Shown here one piece after another: positions 44,498-54,020 of a stretch of DNA of 64,000 nt. Both the position numbers and the translations under genes were made by a program. The stretch comes from Allobosea sp. (GTDB lineage Bacteria; Pseudomonadota; Alphaproteobacteria; Rhizobiales; Kaistiaceae). The DNA is taken from the NCBI GenBank assembly GCA_017307955.1, contig JAFKFV010000016.1, positions 165,122 through 229,121 of the forward strand, read 5' to 3'. How positions within the stretch are numbered: position 1 is the first letter of the stretch; each line of letters begins with the position of its first letter. Below the pieces are notes generated by a model, which searched no databases, was not told where the DNA came from, and saw only the letters and a program-made list of their open reading frames with translations.

Positions 44498-45616
44498 TCA
44501 GGCGGCGATGCCGCCCGCATCCGGATCGGCAAAGCTCTCGCCGAGCGCCTCGGCGACGGCGCGATGCGTGATGCGGCCGCGGTGGACGTTGAGGCCGTTG
44601 CGCAGATGCGGATCGCGGGCGAGCGCGGCAAGGCCTTCGCCGGCCAGCGCCAGCCCGAAGGGCAGCGTCGCATGGTTGAGCGCGTGGCTCGAGGTGAGCG
44701 CCACGGCGCCGGGCATGTTGGCGACGCAGTAGTGGATGACGCCGTCGACGACATAGGTCGGATCGGCATGGGTGGTGGCATGCGAGGTCTCGAAGCAGCC
44801 GCCCTGGTCGATGGCGACATCGACCATTACCGCGCCGCGCTTCATCTTGCCGAGCATGGCGCGGGTGACGAGTTTCGGCGCCGCCGCGCCGGGGATGAGC
44901 ACCGCGCCGATGACGGCATCGGCCGCGAGCACCTCGCTCTCGAGCGCATCGATGGTCGAATAGCGGGTGCGCACGCGGCCGGCGAAGAGTTCGTCGAGTT
45001 CGCGGAGGCGCGGCACGGAGCGGTCGAGCACGGTGACTTCGGCGCCGAGACCGGCCGCCATGCGCGCGGCATGCATGCCGACGACGCCGCCGCCGATGAC
45101 GACGACCTTGGCCGGCGCCACGCCCGGCACGCCGCCGAGCAGGATGCCGCGGCCGCCATTCGGCTTCTGCAGGGCGGTCGCCGCGGCCTGGATCGACAGG
45201 CGGCCGGCGACCTCGCTCATCGGCGCCAGCAGCGGCAGTCCGCCATGCGCGTCAGTCACGGTCTCATAGGCGACGGCGGTGACGCCCGACTCCATCAGCC
45301 CGCGCGCCTGCGCCGGATCGGGCGCGAGGTGCAGATAGGTGAAGAGGATCTGGCCGGGCCGGAACTGCGTCCACTCGGACGGCTGCGGTTCCTTGACCTT
45401 CACGATCATGCCGGCCTTGGCGAAGACCTCGGCGGCGCTCGCAGCGATCGTCGCGCCGGCGGCGACATAGGCCGCATCGTCCGCGTCGATGCCGAGCCCG
45501 GCGCCCGTCTCGACCAGCACCTCGTGCCCGCGCGCCACATATTCGCGAACGGCGGCCGGCGTCAGGCCGACACGGAACTCGTTGTTCTTGATTTCCCTCG
45601 GAACGCCGACCAGCAT
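44498..45616 (-). CDS. ald: alanine dehydrogenase
   Basis: 372 residues from ATG 45616, the normal length. The family beginning [20 protein letters not shown], the substrate Lys in [11 protein letters not shown], the catalytic His in [10 protein letters not shown] and the NAD fold [16 protein letters not shown] are all present. It deaminates L-alanine to pyruvate with NAD, or works in reverse. The divergent Lrp/AsnC gene, 137 bases away, is the likely regulator. Stops of ald and the convergent membrane gene are seven bases apart. Confidence 0.97.
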   Translation of the reverse strand: MLVGVPREIKNNEFRVGLTPAAVREYVARGHEVLVETGAGLGIDADDAAYVAAGATIAASAAEVFAKAGMIVKVKEPQPSEWTQFRPGQILFTYLHLAPDPAQARGLMESGVTAVAYETVTDAHGGLPLLAPMSEVAGRLSIQAAATALQKPNGGRGILLGGVPGVAPAKVVVIGGGVVGMHAARMAAGLGAEVTVLDRSVPRLRELDELFAGRVRTRYSTIDALESEVLAADAVIGAVLIPGAAAPKLVTRAMLGKMKRGAVMVDVAIDQGGCFETSHATTHADPTYVVDGVIHYCVANMPGAVALTSSHALNHATLPFGLALAGEGLAALARDPHLRNGLNVHRGRITHRAVAEALGESFADPDAGGIAA

Positions 45617-45753
45617 GATGACTGTTTCCCTGCAGCGACTTTTTGGATGCAGCACGATATCGCCGGTTGAATGCCATTTTCGTGCTTTTCCATGCTTCCT
45701 CCGGAGCCTTGGCGCACGTAATCTCCGAGGCGGACGATCGGGGCGCATGAATC

Positions 45754-46215
45754 ATGCAGATCGACGAATTCGACCGCCGGATGCTCGCGGCGCTCGCCCG
45801 TGACGGCCGCCTGACGGCGGTCGAGCTTGCCGAACGCATCGCGCTTTCGCCCTCCGCGGCGACACGGCGGCTGCAGCGGCTGGAGGCGGAAGGGATCATC
45901 ACCGGCTACCGCGCCGTGCTCGATCCGAACGCGCTCGGCCTCGGCATCACGGCCTTTGTCGAGATCTCGCTCGACCGCCAGAACGACGAGGCGCTGAAGG
46001 CCTTCGAGGCCGCGGCGCGCAAATGCCCGAACATCCTCTCGCTGCATCTGATGTCGGGATCGAGCGACTATCTCGTCAGGATCGTGGCGCGCGACCTGCC
46101 CGACTTCGAGCGGCTGCACGCGAATGTGCTCGGCCATCTGCCGGGCGTCGCACGCATCGAATCGAAATTCGCGCTCCGCGAGGCGATCGAGCGGCCGCTG
46201 GTGCCGATCGGCTGA
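45754..46215 (+). CDS. Lrp/AsnC-family transcriptional regulator
   Basis: 153 residues, usual for the family. N-terminal helix-turn-helix (RRMLAALARDGRLTAVELAERIALSPSAATRRLQRL, residues about 6-41 in two helices) and the C-terminal RAM ligand-binding domain (CPNILSLHLMSGSSDYLVRIV). Its place divergent to ald matches AldR-type regulators that turn on alanine dehydrogenase with alanine. The A+T-richer 137-base gap presumably holds the operators; no clear dyad was found by eye. Confidence 0.88.
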   Translation: MQIDEFDRRMLAALARDGRLTAVELAERIALSPSAATRRLQRLEAEGIITGYRAVLDPNALGLGITAFVEISLDRQNDEALKAFEAAARKCPNILSLHLMSGSSDYLVRIVARDLPDFERLHANVLGHLPGVARIESKFALREAIERPLVPIG

Positions 46216-46291
46216 AAAGTGGTCCTTCGCCGCATCGACCGTCTTCCCGGCCCGTGGCAAGGTCACATCGCCGCCGTTGCTGGAGATCATC

Positions 46292-47470
46292 ATGTCGCGG
46301 GCTTATGACGTCGTCATCGTCGGCGGCGCCGTGCATGGCGCCTCGGCGGCCTATCACATCGCCGCGCATCCAGGCTTCTCGGGCCGCGTGCTGCTCGTGG
46401 AGAAGGACCCGACCTTCGCCTTCGCCGCCAGCGCACTGTCCGCCGCCTCGATCCGCCAGCAATTCTCCGACCCGACCAATATCGCGATCTCGCTGCATGG
46501 CATCGCGTTCCTGAGAGGGATCGGCGAGACGCTCGCGGTCGGCGACGACCGGCCCTCGATCAGCCTCGTCGAGGGCGGCTATCTGTTTCTCGCCACCGAA
46601 GCGGGCCTTCCCGTCATCACGGAAAACCACGCGCTGCAGGCCTCGCTCGGCGCCGATATCGCGCTGTTCTCGCCGGACGAGATCGGCGAGCGCTTCCCCT
46701 ATCTGGAACTGGACGACATCGCCGCGGCCGGCTTCGGCGCCACCGGCGAGGGCTGGTTCGACGGCTACGGACTGATGCAGGCGCTCCGCAAGAAGGCGAA
46801 GGCGCTCGGCGTCGAGACGCTGTCCGCCGAAGTCGCGGAAATTCTCCAGACGGGCAACCGCGCGACCGGTGTCCGCCTCGCCGACGGCACGGTCATCGAG
46901 GCCGGCTGCGTGATCGTCGCCGCCGGCACCGGCACGCGCGACCTCGTCGCGCCGCTCGGCATTCCCCTCCCCGTCGCGGCGAAGAAGCGCTGCATCTTCA
47001 CCTTCTCCTGCCGCGACCGCCTGCCGGGCTTCCCGATGCTGATCGACCCGTCCGGCGTCTATTGCCGGCCCGAGGGCGAACTCTTCCTGACCGGAACGGC
47101 GCCGCCTGAGGACGCCGAGGGCGACGCGACGGATTTCGAGGTCGACTGGGACCTCTTCGAGGAGGTGCTCTGGCCGGTGCTCGCCGCCCGCGTGCCAGCC
47201 TTCGAGGCGATCCGCCCGGCGCGCGCCTGGGCCGGCCATTACGACATGAACCTCTTCGATCACAACGCGATCATCGGCCGCCTGCCGCCCTTCGACAATC
47301 TCCTCGTCGCGAACGGCTTCTCGGGCCACGGCCTGCAGCAGGCGCCCGCGGTCGGCCGCGGTCTCGCCGAGCTCGCCGTCGATGGCCGCTATACGAGCCT
47401 CGACCTGTCGCCGCTGGGCTATGAGCGCATCCTGGAGGGCCGGCGGATGATCGAGAAGAACATCGTCTGA
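46292..47470 (+). CDS. FAD-dependent amino-acid oxidoreductase (DAO family)
   Basis: 392 residues from ATG 46292 with GGAG before it; the frame open from 46124 overlaps the Lrp gene and is not used. FAD-binding fold VVIVGGAVHGASAAYHIA at residues 7-24, LLVEKD at the end of the second strand, and the C-terminal VANGFSGHGLQQAPAVGRGLAEL signature of the DAO/sarcosine oxidase beta and FOXRED1-like group. It oxidises a secondary or D-amino acid; the substrate is unknown. It is 76 bases after the Lrp gene on the same strand, so it may belong to the same alanine-related unit. Confidence 0.82.
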   Translation: MSRAYDVVIVGGAVHGASAAYHIAAHPGFSGRVLLVEKDPTFAFAASALSAASIRQQFSDPTNIAISLHGIAFLRGIGETLAVGDDRPSISLVEGGYLFLATEAGLPVITENHALQASLGADIALFSPDEIGERFPYLELDDIAAAGFGATGEGWFDGYGLMQALRKKAKALGVETLSAEVAEILQTGNRATGVRLADGTVIEAGCVIVAAGTGTRDLVAPLGIPLPVAAKKRCIFTFSCRDRLPGFPMLIDPSGVYCRPEGELFLTGTAPPEDAEGDATDFEVDWDLFEEVLWPVLAARVPAFEAIRPARAWAGHYDMNLFDHNAIIGRLPPFDNLLVANGFSGHGLQQAPAVGRGLAELAVDGRYTSLDLSPLGYERILEGRRMIEKNIV

Positions 47471-47653
47471 TATTGCGGGATCGCGTCGAGCGGATTATAT
47501 CCGCCTCAGGGTCAGCAGTTCACCCAGGCGTCACCGTCCCCGCGAGGGGGAGCTAAACCTGCCGCGATTGAAGATTGCGATGCCAGCCCTCGTGCCGGGT
47601 CGAAGACGGTGACCACGACAATCCCCCTTGGATCGGCACAATGAGGATTGGTC

Positions 47654-48208
47654 ATGACCCGAATTCCCATTGCGCTCCCTATCGGCGATCTTTCGACCTT
47701 CGCGAAGTCGCTCAGAAAGCAAATCCAGACGCATGATGGTCCGCCCACGCATGTCGAGCTGCTCAATATGCTCGCTCGCTCGGCCGGCTATCAGAATTTC
47801 CAGCAGCTCCGTGCCCGCGCACCGGCAGAGTCGCCGCCCGTTGGGGAACAAGATCCGCGTCCGGTCCCGGAGGCAGACGTCGCGCTGATCGCTCGTGCGA
47901 TCGGCCATTTCGACGAAAAAGGCCAACTCATCCGCTGGCCGTCGCGGCGCAGCCACCAAGTCCTTGCGCTCTGGGCACTCTGGAGCGCATTCCCGACCGG
48001 CGTGAGCCTGGACGACGCCGCGGTCAAGACGTTCATAACCGCGCGGCATCGTTTCGGGGATCACGCCCTGCTCCGGCGTGAACTCGTCGATCTTGGCTTG
48101 CTGACCCGGACTGTCGATGGCCGCGACTACCGCCGCATCGAGCGAGAGCCTCCGCCCGATGCGCGGGGGTTGATCAGGCAACTTTCCGGGCGCCTCGACG
48201 AGGTCTGA
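47654..48208 (+). CDS. DUF2087 domain protein
   Basis: 184 residues from ATG 47654, six bases after AGGA. The C-terminal part (IRWPSRRSHQVLALWALWSAF, ITARHRFGDHALLRRELVDLGLL, DYRRI) is the DUF2087 domain, a winged-helix-like domain often fused to regulators. The N-terminal part (THVELLNMLARSAGYQNFQQL) is a short helical module seen in similar proteins. A DNA-binding role is suggested by the fold, not shown. The gene stands alone before the terminator of the pyrimidine operon. Confidence 0.78.
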   Translation: MTRIPIALPIGDLSTFAKSLRKQIQTHDGPPTHVELLNMLARSAGYQNFQQLRARAPAESPPVGEQDPRPVPEADVALIARAIGHFDEKGQLIRWPSRRSHQVLALWALWSAFPTGVSLDDAAVKTFITARHRFGDHALLRRELVDLGLLTRTVDGRDYRRIEREPPPDARGLIRQLSGRLDEV

Positions 48209-48298
48209 TCGATCCCAGTTCCGGCGCATGATGGGCCGTTGCTGCCATCCCATCCCGCCCCGTTCAATGCAGACGGCGAATGGGCCCGCCCATGCCGC

Positions 48299-48328
48299 AA
48301 AAGCAATCGGGCGCCCGAGGGCGCCCGA
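48299..48328 (-). terminator. rho-independent terminator of the pyrimidine operon
   Basis: TCGGGCGCC and GGCGCCCGA form a 9-bp stem with a 4-base loop; on the minus strand TTGCTTTTGC follows. It is about 30 bases after the substrate-binding protein stop. Confidence 0.8.
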
Positions 48329-48356
48329 CAGTCGATCTTTGCGAGAGAGACGCGGC

Positions 48357-49349
48357 TTACTTGATGCCGGCCTTGTCGGTGACGGCGGTCGAGGTCGCGG
48401 CTGCGTCCGGCTCCTTCGAGATGACGCCGCCGGCGGAGAGCAGCGTGCCGACGGTCTGCTTGTAGTCGGCCGGATCGAGCGCGCCGGAGGTGCCGGCGGT
48501 GAGCTTGTTCACCTCGCCGATCATGTATTTCTGGTGCTCGAGCGTCTGCGAGCCGGATTCGTCGGCATCGACGGTGATCTGCGCCGCCTCGTCCGGGTTC
48601 TCGCGGGCATACTGCCAGCCCTTCTCGGACGCCTTCACGAAACGCGCCAGCTTGTCGACGAAGGCCGGGTCGGCGAGCTTGTCCTCGAGGACATAGAGCC
48701 CGTCTTCCAGCATGCCGACGCCCTGGTCGCGGTAGTTGAAGACGACGAGATCTTCCGGCTTCAGGCCGGCGTCGAGGATCTGGCCATATTCGTTATAGGT
48801 CATCGCCGAGATGCAGTCGGCCTGCTTCTGCACGATCGGATCGACATTGAAGGCCTGCTTGAGGACGGTGACGCCGTCCGGCCCGCCCTCGGTCTTGTAG
48901 CCGAGCTTGTTCATCCAGGCCATGAACGGATATTCGTTGCCGTAGAACCAGACGCCGAGCGTGTGGCCCTTGAAATCGGCCGGCGAGGCGATGCCGCTGT
49001 CCTTGCGGCAGACGAGCAGCAGGCCCGAGCCCTTGAAGGGCTGCGCGATGTTGACGAGCTTGACGCCCTTCTCGCGCGAGGCCAGCGCATCGGCCATCCA
49101 GTTGACGATCACGTCGGCGCCACCGGCGGCGATCACCTGCACCGGCGAGACGTCGGGGCCGCCCGGCTTGATCGTGACGTCGAGATTCTCCTCGTCGTAG
49201 AAGCCCTTTTCCTTGGCGACGAGATAGCCGGCGAACTGGGCCTGCGTGACCCATTTCAGCTGCAGCGTCAGCGGATCGGCCGCGAAGGCCGGAGCGCTCA
49301 TCGTCAGGCTGGCGGCTGCGGCCAGCGCGCCGATCATCCATTTCTTCAT
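48357..49349 (-). CDS. ABC transporter substrate-binding protein (pyrimidine-type, NMT1/SsuA fold)
   Basis: 330 residues with a signal peptide (MKKWMIGALAAAASLTMSA, cut after AFA), then the NMT1/THI5-like fold (LTLQLKWVTQAQFAGYLVA, GGADVIVNWMADALASRE). The last gene of a minus-strand operon with dihydropyrimidinase and ureidopropionase genes, so the ligand is probably a pyrimidine, dihydropyrimidine or hydantoin rather than a sulfonate or thiamine precursor. The two permeases and the ATPase are encoded just upstream. A terminator follows. Confidence 0.82.
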   Translation of the reverse strand: MKKWMIGALAAAASLTMSAPAFAADPLTLQLKWVTQAQFAGYLVAKEKGFYDEENLDVTIKPGGPDVSPVQVIAAGGADVIVNWMADALASREKGVKLVNIAQPFKGSGLLLVCRKDSGIASPADFKGHTLGVWFYGNEYPFMAWMNKLGYKTEGGPDGVTVLKQAFNVDPIVQKQADCISAMTYNEYGQILDAGLKPEDLVVFNYRDQGVGMLEDGLYVLEDKLADPAFVDKLARFVKASEKGWQYARENPDEAAQITVDADESGSQTLEHQKYMIGEVNKLTAGTSGALDPADYKQTVGTLLSAGGVISKEPDAAATSTAVTDKAGIK

Positions 49350-49383
49350 TGTCGACCCCTCCGTCGGGTTTTCGTTTCCGTCC

Positions 49384-50511
49384 CTAGGTGCGGAAGGACG
49401 GATGCCAGAAAGTGGCGGCCCGCTCGATGAGCGCCACCACGCCGTAGAACGCGGAGCCGGCCAGCGCCGCCACCGCGATTTCCGCCCACACCATGTCGAT
49501 GTTCATGCGCCCGACTTCGGTTGAGATGCGGAAGCCCATGCCCACGATCGGCGTGCCGAAGAATTCGGCAACTATGGCCGCGATCAGGGCGAGAGTCGAA
49601 TTGATCTTGAGTGCGTTGAAGATGAACGGCAGTGCTTCCGGCAGCCGCAGCTTGACGAGCGTCTGCCAGTAGGACGCTGCATAGGTGCGCATCAGGTCGC
49701 GGCTGATCGGCTGCGACGCCGAGAGGCCGACGACCGTGTTGACCAGCATCGGGAAGAAGGTCGAGACGACGACCACCGCGGCCTTGGACGGCCAGTCGAA
49801 GCCGAACCACATGACCATGATCGGCGCGACGCCGACGATTGGCAGCGCCGAAACGAGATTGCCGATCGGCAGGAGGCCACGCTTCAGGAACGAGACGCGG
49901 TCGACGAGGATCGCGACCAGGAAGCCCGAGCCGCAGCCGATCGCATAGCCGGCGATCACCGCCTTCAGGAAGGTCTGGTTGAAATCCGCCGCGAGGATCG
50001 GCAGCGACGAGGCGATGCGCACGCCGATCGCCGAAGGCGGCGGGATCAGCACGAAGGGCACCTCAAACACGACGACGACGATCTGCCAGAGGATCAGCAG
50101 CCAGGCGCCGAACAGCAGTGGGATGACCAGCGACAGCAGGAAGCCGCCGATGCCCTTGCGTCGCGGCCATTCCGTGAGCTCGGTGACGAGCGCCCAGGCG
50201 AGCAGCCAGGATGTCGCGACCAGCATCCAGAAGCCGGGGCCGGCATGGCCGGCGAGCCGCGGCAGGAGATCGATGGCCAGCGCCGCGCCGCCATGCGCCG
50301 CGAGCGCCAGCAGGACGGCCGCGACGACGCGGCGGCTCATGCGGATCGCCGCGAGGATCGCGAGCGCGGCGAGGATGATGATCGCGGGGCCCGAGAGGCC
50401 GAGCCCCGCCAGCCGCAGCGCCGGATCGGCGGCATCGAGCGGCAGCACCGCCATGCCGATCAGCCCGGGAATCGCGATCCAGGGCTGGATGTGCCCACGC
50501 GTGCGGGTCAT
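49384..50511 (-). CDS. ABC transporter permease 2 of the pyrimidine operon
   Basis: 375 residues from ATG 50511, which overlaps the stop of permease 1 in ATGA; the longer frame open to 51195 is a shadow of that gene. The N-terminal third adds four hydrophobic helices not usual in SsuC-type permeases (AALRLAGLGLSGPAIIILA region), followed by the standard six-helix BPD domain with EAA loop SRDLMRTYAASYWQTLVKL. The extra N-terminal helices make it about 100 residues longer than permease 1. It forms the membrane channel together with permease 1. Confidence 0.85.
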   Translation of the reverse strand: MTRTRGHIQPWIAIPGLIGMAVLPLDAADPALRLAGLGLSGPAIIILAALAILAAIRMSRRVVAAVLLALAAHGGAALAIDLLPRLAGHAGPGFWMLVATSWLLAWALVTELTEWPRRKGIGGFLLSLVIPLLFGAWLLILWQIVVVVFEVPFVLIPPPSAIGVRIASSLPILAADFNQTFLKAVIAGYAIGCGSGFLVAILVDRVSFLKRGLLPIGNLVSALPIVGVAPIMVMWFGFDWPSKAAVVVVSTFFPMLVNTVVGLSASQPISRDLMRTYAASYWQTLVKLRLPEALPFIFNALKINSTLALIAAIVAEFFGTPIVGMGFRISTEVGRMNIDMVWAEIAVAALAGSAFYGVVALIERAATFWHPSFRT

Positions 50512-51440
50512 CGCATCAGCCCCATGCGCTTCACGACGGCGGTGCCGCCGAGATTGACCATCCAGACGAGCAGCGCGGCGAGGATCGAAGCGGCGACGAG
50601 CGCCGACCAGATCTGCACCGTCTGCCCGTAATAGGAGCCGGCGAGCAGGCGCGCGCCGATGCCCGCCGAGGCGCCGGTCGGCAATTCGCCGACAATGGCG
50701 CCGACGAGGCTGATGGCGATGGCGACCTGCATGGAGGCAAACAGGAAAGGCAGCGCCGCAGGCAGCCGCAATTTCCAGAAGGTCTGCCAGCGATTGGCGG
50801 AATAGGTCCGCATCAGGTCGACGAGGATCGTGTCGGGCGAGCGCAACCCCTTCACGAGGCCGACGGCGACGGGGAAGAAGGAGAGATAGGTCGAGATCAG
50901 CGCCTTGGCCATGAAGCGCGAGGCGTCGGGCGAAAGGCCCATCTGGCCGTTCATGAGGTTGTAGCCGACCACCACGATCATCGGCGCGATGGCGACGATG
51001 GGCACCGTCTGCGAGGCGATGATCCACGGCATCAGGCTGCGGTCGAGGCTCGGCACATGCACGATCGCCGCGGCAAGCACCAGTCCGAGCAGGGTGCCGG
51101 AGAGGAAGCCGGCGAGGGTCGCCGAGAGCGTCACCCAGGCGTGGTAGACGAGGCTCTTCTTGGAGGTGACCGGCGTCTTGACCGTCGACTTCCACACCTC
51201 GGCGACGATCTGGTGCGGCGCCGGCAGCAGCGGCCGCTCCATGGAATAGGTGGCGACGACGAGGTCGGTGCCGGACAGCACCTTGTCGGCCCGCGCCGCG
51301 GCGTCGCGCGCGAGGCCGGCATTCATGAAGACCGCCGCGACATACCAGACGAGGATGATCGCCGCCGCCACGGTCAGCACCGGCACGAGCTTGCCGCCGG
51401 GCTTTTGCGGCGCGCGGATCGCAGGCGCGGCGGCGCTCAT
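50508..51440 (-). CDS. ABC transporter permease 1 of the pyrimidine operon
   Basis: 310 residues, N-terminal helix (VLTVAAAIILVWYVAAVFM), a periplasmic loop of about 60 residues, then the BPD permease core with EAA loop ILVDLMRTYSANRWQTFWKL and RLPAALPFLFASMQVAIAIS. Member of the SsuC/TauC group. Its stop overlaps the start of permease 2, so both are translated together. Upstream lies a small lower-GC gene that separates it from the ATPase. Confidence 0.88.
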   Translation of the reverse strand: MSAAAPAIRAPQKPGGKLVPVLTVAAAIILVWYVAAVFMNAGLARDAAARADKVLSGTDLVVATYSMERPLLPAPHQIVAEVWKSTVKTPVTSKKSLVYHAWVTLSATLAGFLSGTLLGLVLAAAIVHVPSLDRSLMPWIIASQTVPIVAIAPMIVVVGYNLMNGQMGLSPDASRFMAKALISTYLSFFPVAVGLVKGLRSPDTILVDLMRTYSANRWQTFWKLRLPAALPFLFASMQVAIAISLVGAIVGELPTGASAGIGARLLAGSYYGQTVQIWSALVAASILAALLVWMVNLGGTAVVKRMGLMR

Positions 51441-51468
51441 AGAATTTGCGTCTGCATTATCGCGCAGA

Positions 51469-51699
51469 TCATCTCTTCTTGGCCCACTTTCTGGAGGGCG
51501 ATATTACGAGAAATTTCTGGTCTCTCAGCTTTTGGGCAGCCCACCGCATATCATATTGCCAAGTATAGAATAGATCACCAGAATCGCGCAGATCCCGCTC
51601 GTGATGGAGCCAGATATGCTTGGCGACATCGGTGGGACTAGCTTCACCTCCTGCAGCCTCGACAGCTTGCAGCACCCAATCCTTTAGAAGATCACGCAT
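51469..51699 (-). CDS. small winged-helix-like protein inside the transporter operon
   Basis: 76 residues from ATG 51699, five bases after the ATPase stop. The chain MRDLLKDWVLQAVEAAGGEA, then SPTDVAKHIWLHHERDL and DMRWAAQKLRDQKFLV, ending SPSRKWAKKR, looks like a helix-turn-helix/winged-helix fold with a basic tail, similar to the N-terminal domains of Mrr-type or DUF-named small regulators; no firm family. Base composition is visibly closer to 50% GC than its neighbours. It is not part of any known pyrimidine transporter. Function unknown. Confidence 0.65.
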   Translation of the reverse strand: MRDLLKDWVLQAVEAAGGEASPTDVAKHIWLHHERDLRDSGDLFYTWQYDMRWAAQKLRDQKFLVISPSRKWAKKR

Positions 51700-51704
51700 G
51701 AGCC

Positions 51705-52520
51705 TCAATCCTCATAGGAGTGCCCCGCCCTGAGCCCGGCGCGGACGCGGGCGGCGATCTCGAGGAATTCCGGCGTCTCGCGGATGTCGAGCGTTCGGTC
51801 GCGCGGGAAGCCGCACTCGATGATGTCGGTGACGCGTCCCGGCCGCGGCGACATGACGACGATCTTGGTCGAGAGGAACACCGCCTCGGGGATCGAATGC
51901 GTGACGAAGACGACCGTCTTCTGCGTCCGGTCCCAGAGGCGGAGCAGCTTCTCATTCAGATGATCGCGCACGATCTCGTCGAGCGCCCCGAAGGGCTCGT
52001 CCATCAGGAGAAGATCGGGCTCGACAGCCAGCGCGCGGGCGATCGAGGCGCGCTGCTGCATGCCGCCCGAAAGCTGCCAGGGGAACTTGCGCTCGAAGCC
52101 GGAAAGATCGACCAGCGCCAGATTGTCGGCGATGCGCTTCTCGCGCTCGGCCTTGGCGAGGCCCATGATCTCCAGCGGCAGCGCGATGTTCTTGGCGATG
52201 GTCCGCCAGGGATAGAGCGCCGCCGCCTGGAAGACATAGCCATAGGCGCGCGCCAGCCGCGCCTCCTCGGGCGACACGCCGTTGACGGTGATCGAGCCGC
52301 CGGTCGGCTGCTCGAGATCGGCGATGACGCGCAGCAGCGTGGTCTTGCCGCAGCCGGACGGGCCGATGAACGAGACGAATTCGCCCCGCTTCACCTGGAG
52401 ATTGATGTCGCTCAAGGCCTGGACCGGCCCGTCATTGGTGGCGAAGACGAGGGAAAGGCCGGCGATCTCGATCGCCGACGCTCCGTCCGCCTTCGCGCCT
52501 TGCTCCTCCCCGGCGCGCAT
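51705..52520 (-). CDS. ABC transporter ATP-binding protein of the pyrimidine operon
   Basis: 271 residues from ATG 52520, with GAGGA just upstream overlapping the hydA stop region; the open frame to 53183 is a shadow of hydA. Walker A GPSGCGKTT, signature LSGGMQQRASIARALA and Walker B LLLMDEPFGALD are intact. It belongs to the SsuB/TauB group of nitrate-sulfonate-type importers. Eight bases after hydA and five bases before the small winged-helix gene, so cotranscribed with both. Confidence 0.93.
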   Translation of the reverse strand: MRAGEEQGAKADGASAIEIAGLSLVFATNDGPVQALSDINLQVKRGEFVSFIGPSGCGKTTLLRVIADLEQPTGGSITVNGVSPEEARLARAYGYVFQAAALYPWRTIAKNIALPLEIMGLAKAEREKRIADNLALVDLSGFERKFPWQLSGGMQQRASIARALAVEPDLLLMDEPFGALDEIVRDHLNEKLLRLWDRTQKTVVFVTHSIPEAVFLSTKIVVMSPRPGRVTDIIECGFPRDRTLDIRETPEFLEIAARVRAGLRAGHSYED

Positions 52521-52528
52521 GCGGTTCC

Positions 52529-53986
52529 TCAGACGCCGATCGGCATATGTTCGGGCGAACGGGTCACCGAACGCGGCGCCGTCAGTTCCTTCCAGGTGGA
52601 GAGCGCGCGGTTCACGGCCGGGAACGGCTTGCGGGCGATGAACTTGCCGCGGCCCGGCTGCGGGCCGGAATTCTGCCCGTCCGACCAGACGACATCGCCG
52701 CGCGACAGCGTGTAGCGCGGCAGGCCGCGCACCTCGATGCCCTCGAAGACGTTGTAATCGATGATCGACTTCTGGTTGGCGGCCGAGATCGTCTTGGAGA
52801 GCTTGGGATCCCAGACGACGAGGTCGGCGTCCGAGCCCGGCATGATGGCGCCCTTCCTCGGATAGATGTTGAGGATCTGCGCAATATTGGTCGAGGTCAC
52901 GGCGACGAACTCGTTCGGCGTCAGCCGGCCCGTCTCGACGCCGCGCGTCCAGAGGACCGGCATGCGGTCCTCGAGGCCGCCGGTGCCGTTCGGGATCTTG
53001 CGGAAATCGCCGAGGCCGAAGCGCTTCTGCTCGGTCGTGAAGGCGGCATGATCGGTCGCGACCACCTGCAGCGAGCCCGCGGCGAGGCCGGCCCAGAGGC
53101 TGTCCTGATGGACCTTGTCGCGGAAGGGCGGCGACATCACGCGCTGCGCCGAATATTCCCAGTTCTGGTTGAAATAGTCGCACTCGTCGAGGACGAGATG
53201 CTGCACCAGCGGCTCGCCATAGACGCGCATGCCCTTCTGCCGCGCCCGGCGGATCGCCTCATGCGCCTGCTCGCAGGAGGTATGCACGATATAGACCGGC
53301 ACGCCGGCGGCATCGGCGATCATGATGGCGCGGTTGGTCGCCTCGCCTTCCACCTCGGGCGGCCGCGAATAGGCATGGCTCTCGGGGCCCGTCTTGCCCT
53401 CGGCCATGTATTTCTGCTGGAGCGCCGCGACGATGTCGCCGTTCTCGGCATGGACGAGCGGCAGCGCGCCAAGCGCAGCGCAGCGCTGGAACGAGGCGAA
53501 CATCTCGTCGTCGTTCACCATCAGCGCGCCCTTGTAGGCCATGAAATGCTTGAAGGTGTTGACGCCGCGCGAGACGACGGTCGCCATCTCGTCGAAATGC
53601 TTCTCCGACCAGCCGGTGATCGCGACATGGAAGGAATAGTCGCCCGAGGCCTGGCGCGCGGCGCGCTCCGACCATTCGTCGAGCGCCTTCACCATGCCGT
53701 CGGCGCCGGGAATGACGAAATCGACGACCATGGTCGTGCCACCCGAAAGGCCGGCGAAGGTGCCGCTCTCCCAGGTCTCGGCCGTCGTCGTGCCCATGAA
53801 GGGCATTTCGAGATGGGTATGCGGGTCGATGCCGCCCGGCATCACATAGGCGCCGGACGCGTCGAGCACCGTGTCGCCCGAAAGCCCCTCGCCGATCGCC
53901 TTGATCGTCTCGCCCTCGATGAGGATGTCCGCTTCATAGGTGCGATCCGCCGCGACGATGGTGCCGCCCTTGATGACCGTCGACAT
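52529..53986 (-). CDS. hydA: dihydropyrimidinase (D-hydantoinase)
   Basis: 485 residues from ATG 53986 with GAGGGA before it. Amidohydrolase-fold metal ligands are intact: DPHTHLEMP (HxH), the carboxylated Lys in NTFKHFMAYKGALM, His in LVHAENGD and in YIVHTSCEQAH, and Asp in VVATDHAAF. It opens dihydrouracil and dihydrothymine to N-carbamoyl-beta-amino acids. The next enzyme is encoded upstream (ureidopropionase), the transporter genes downstream. Also called pydB. Confidence 0.93.
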   Translation of the reverse strand: MSTVIKGGTIVAADRTYEADILIEGETIKAIGEGLSGDTVLDASGAYVMPGGIDPHTHLEMPFMGTTTAETWESGTFAGLSGGTTMVVDFVIPGADGMVKALDEWSERAARQASGDYSFHVAITGWSEKHFDEMATVVSRGVNTFKHFMAYKGALMVNDDEMFASFQRCAALGALPLVHAENGDIVAALQQKYMAEGKTGPESHAYSRPPEVEGEATNRAIMIADAAGVPVYIVHTSCEQAHEAIRRARQKGMRVYGEPLVQHLVLDECDYFNQNWEYSAQRVMSPPFRDKVHQDSLWAGLAAGSLQVVATDHAAFTTEQKRFGLGDFRKIPNGTGGLEDRMPVLWTRGVETGRLTPNEFVAVTSTNIAQILNIYPRKGAIMPGSDADLVVWDPKLSKTISAANQKSIIDYNVFEGIEVRGLPRYTLSRGDVVWSDGQNSGPQPGRGKFIARKPFPAVNRALSTWKELTAPRSVTRSPEHMPIGV

Positions 53987-54020
53987 GATATTTCCCTCGT
54001 TCTCTCTGATCCGCTCGCGC

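Noticed and set aside
50512..51195. N-terminal extension of permease 2
   Set aside because: It is a shadow of permease 1; the ATG overlapping the permease 1 stop is the natural coupled start.
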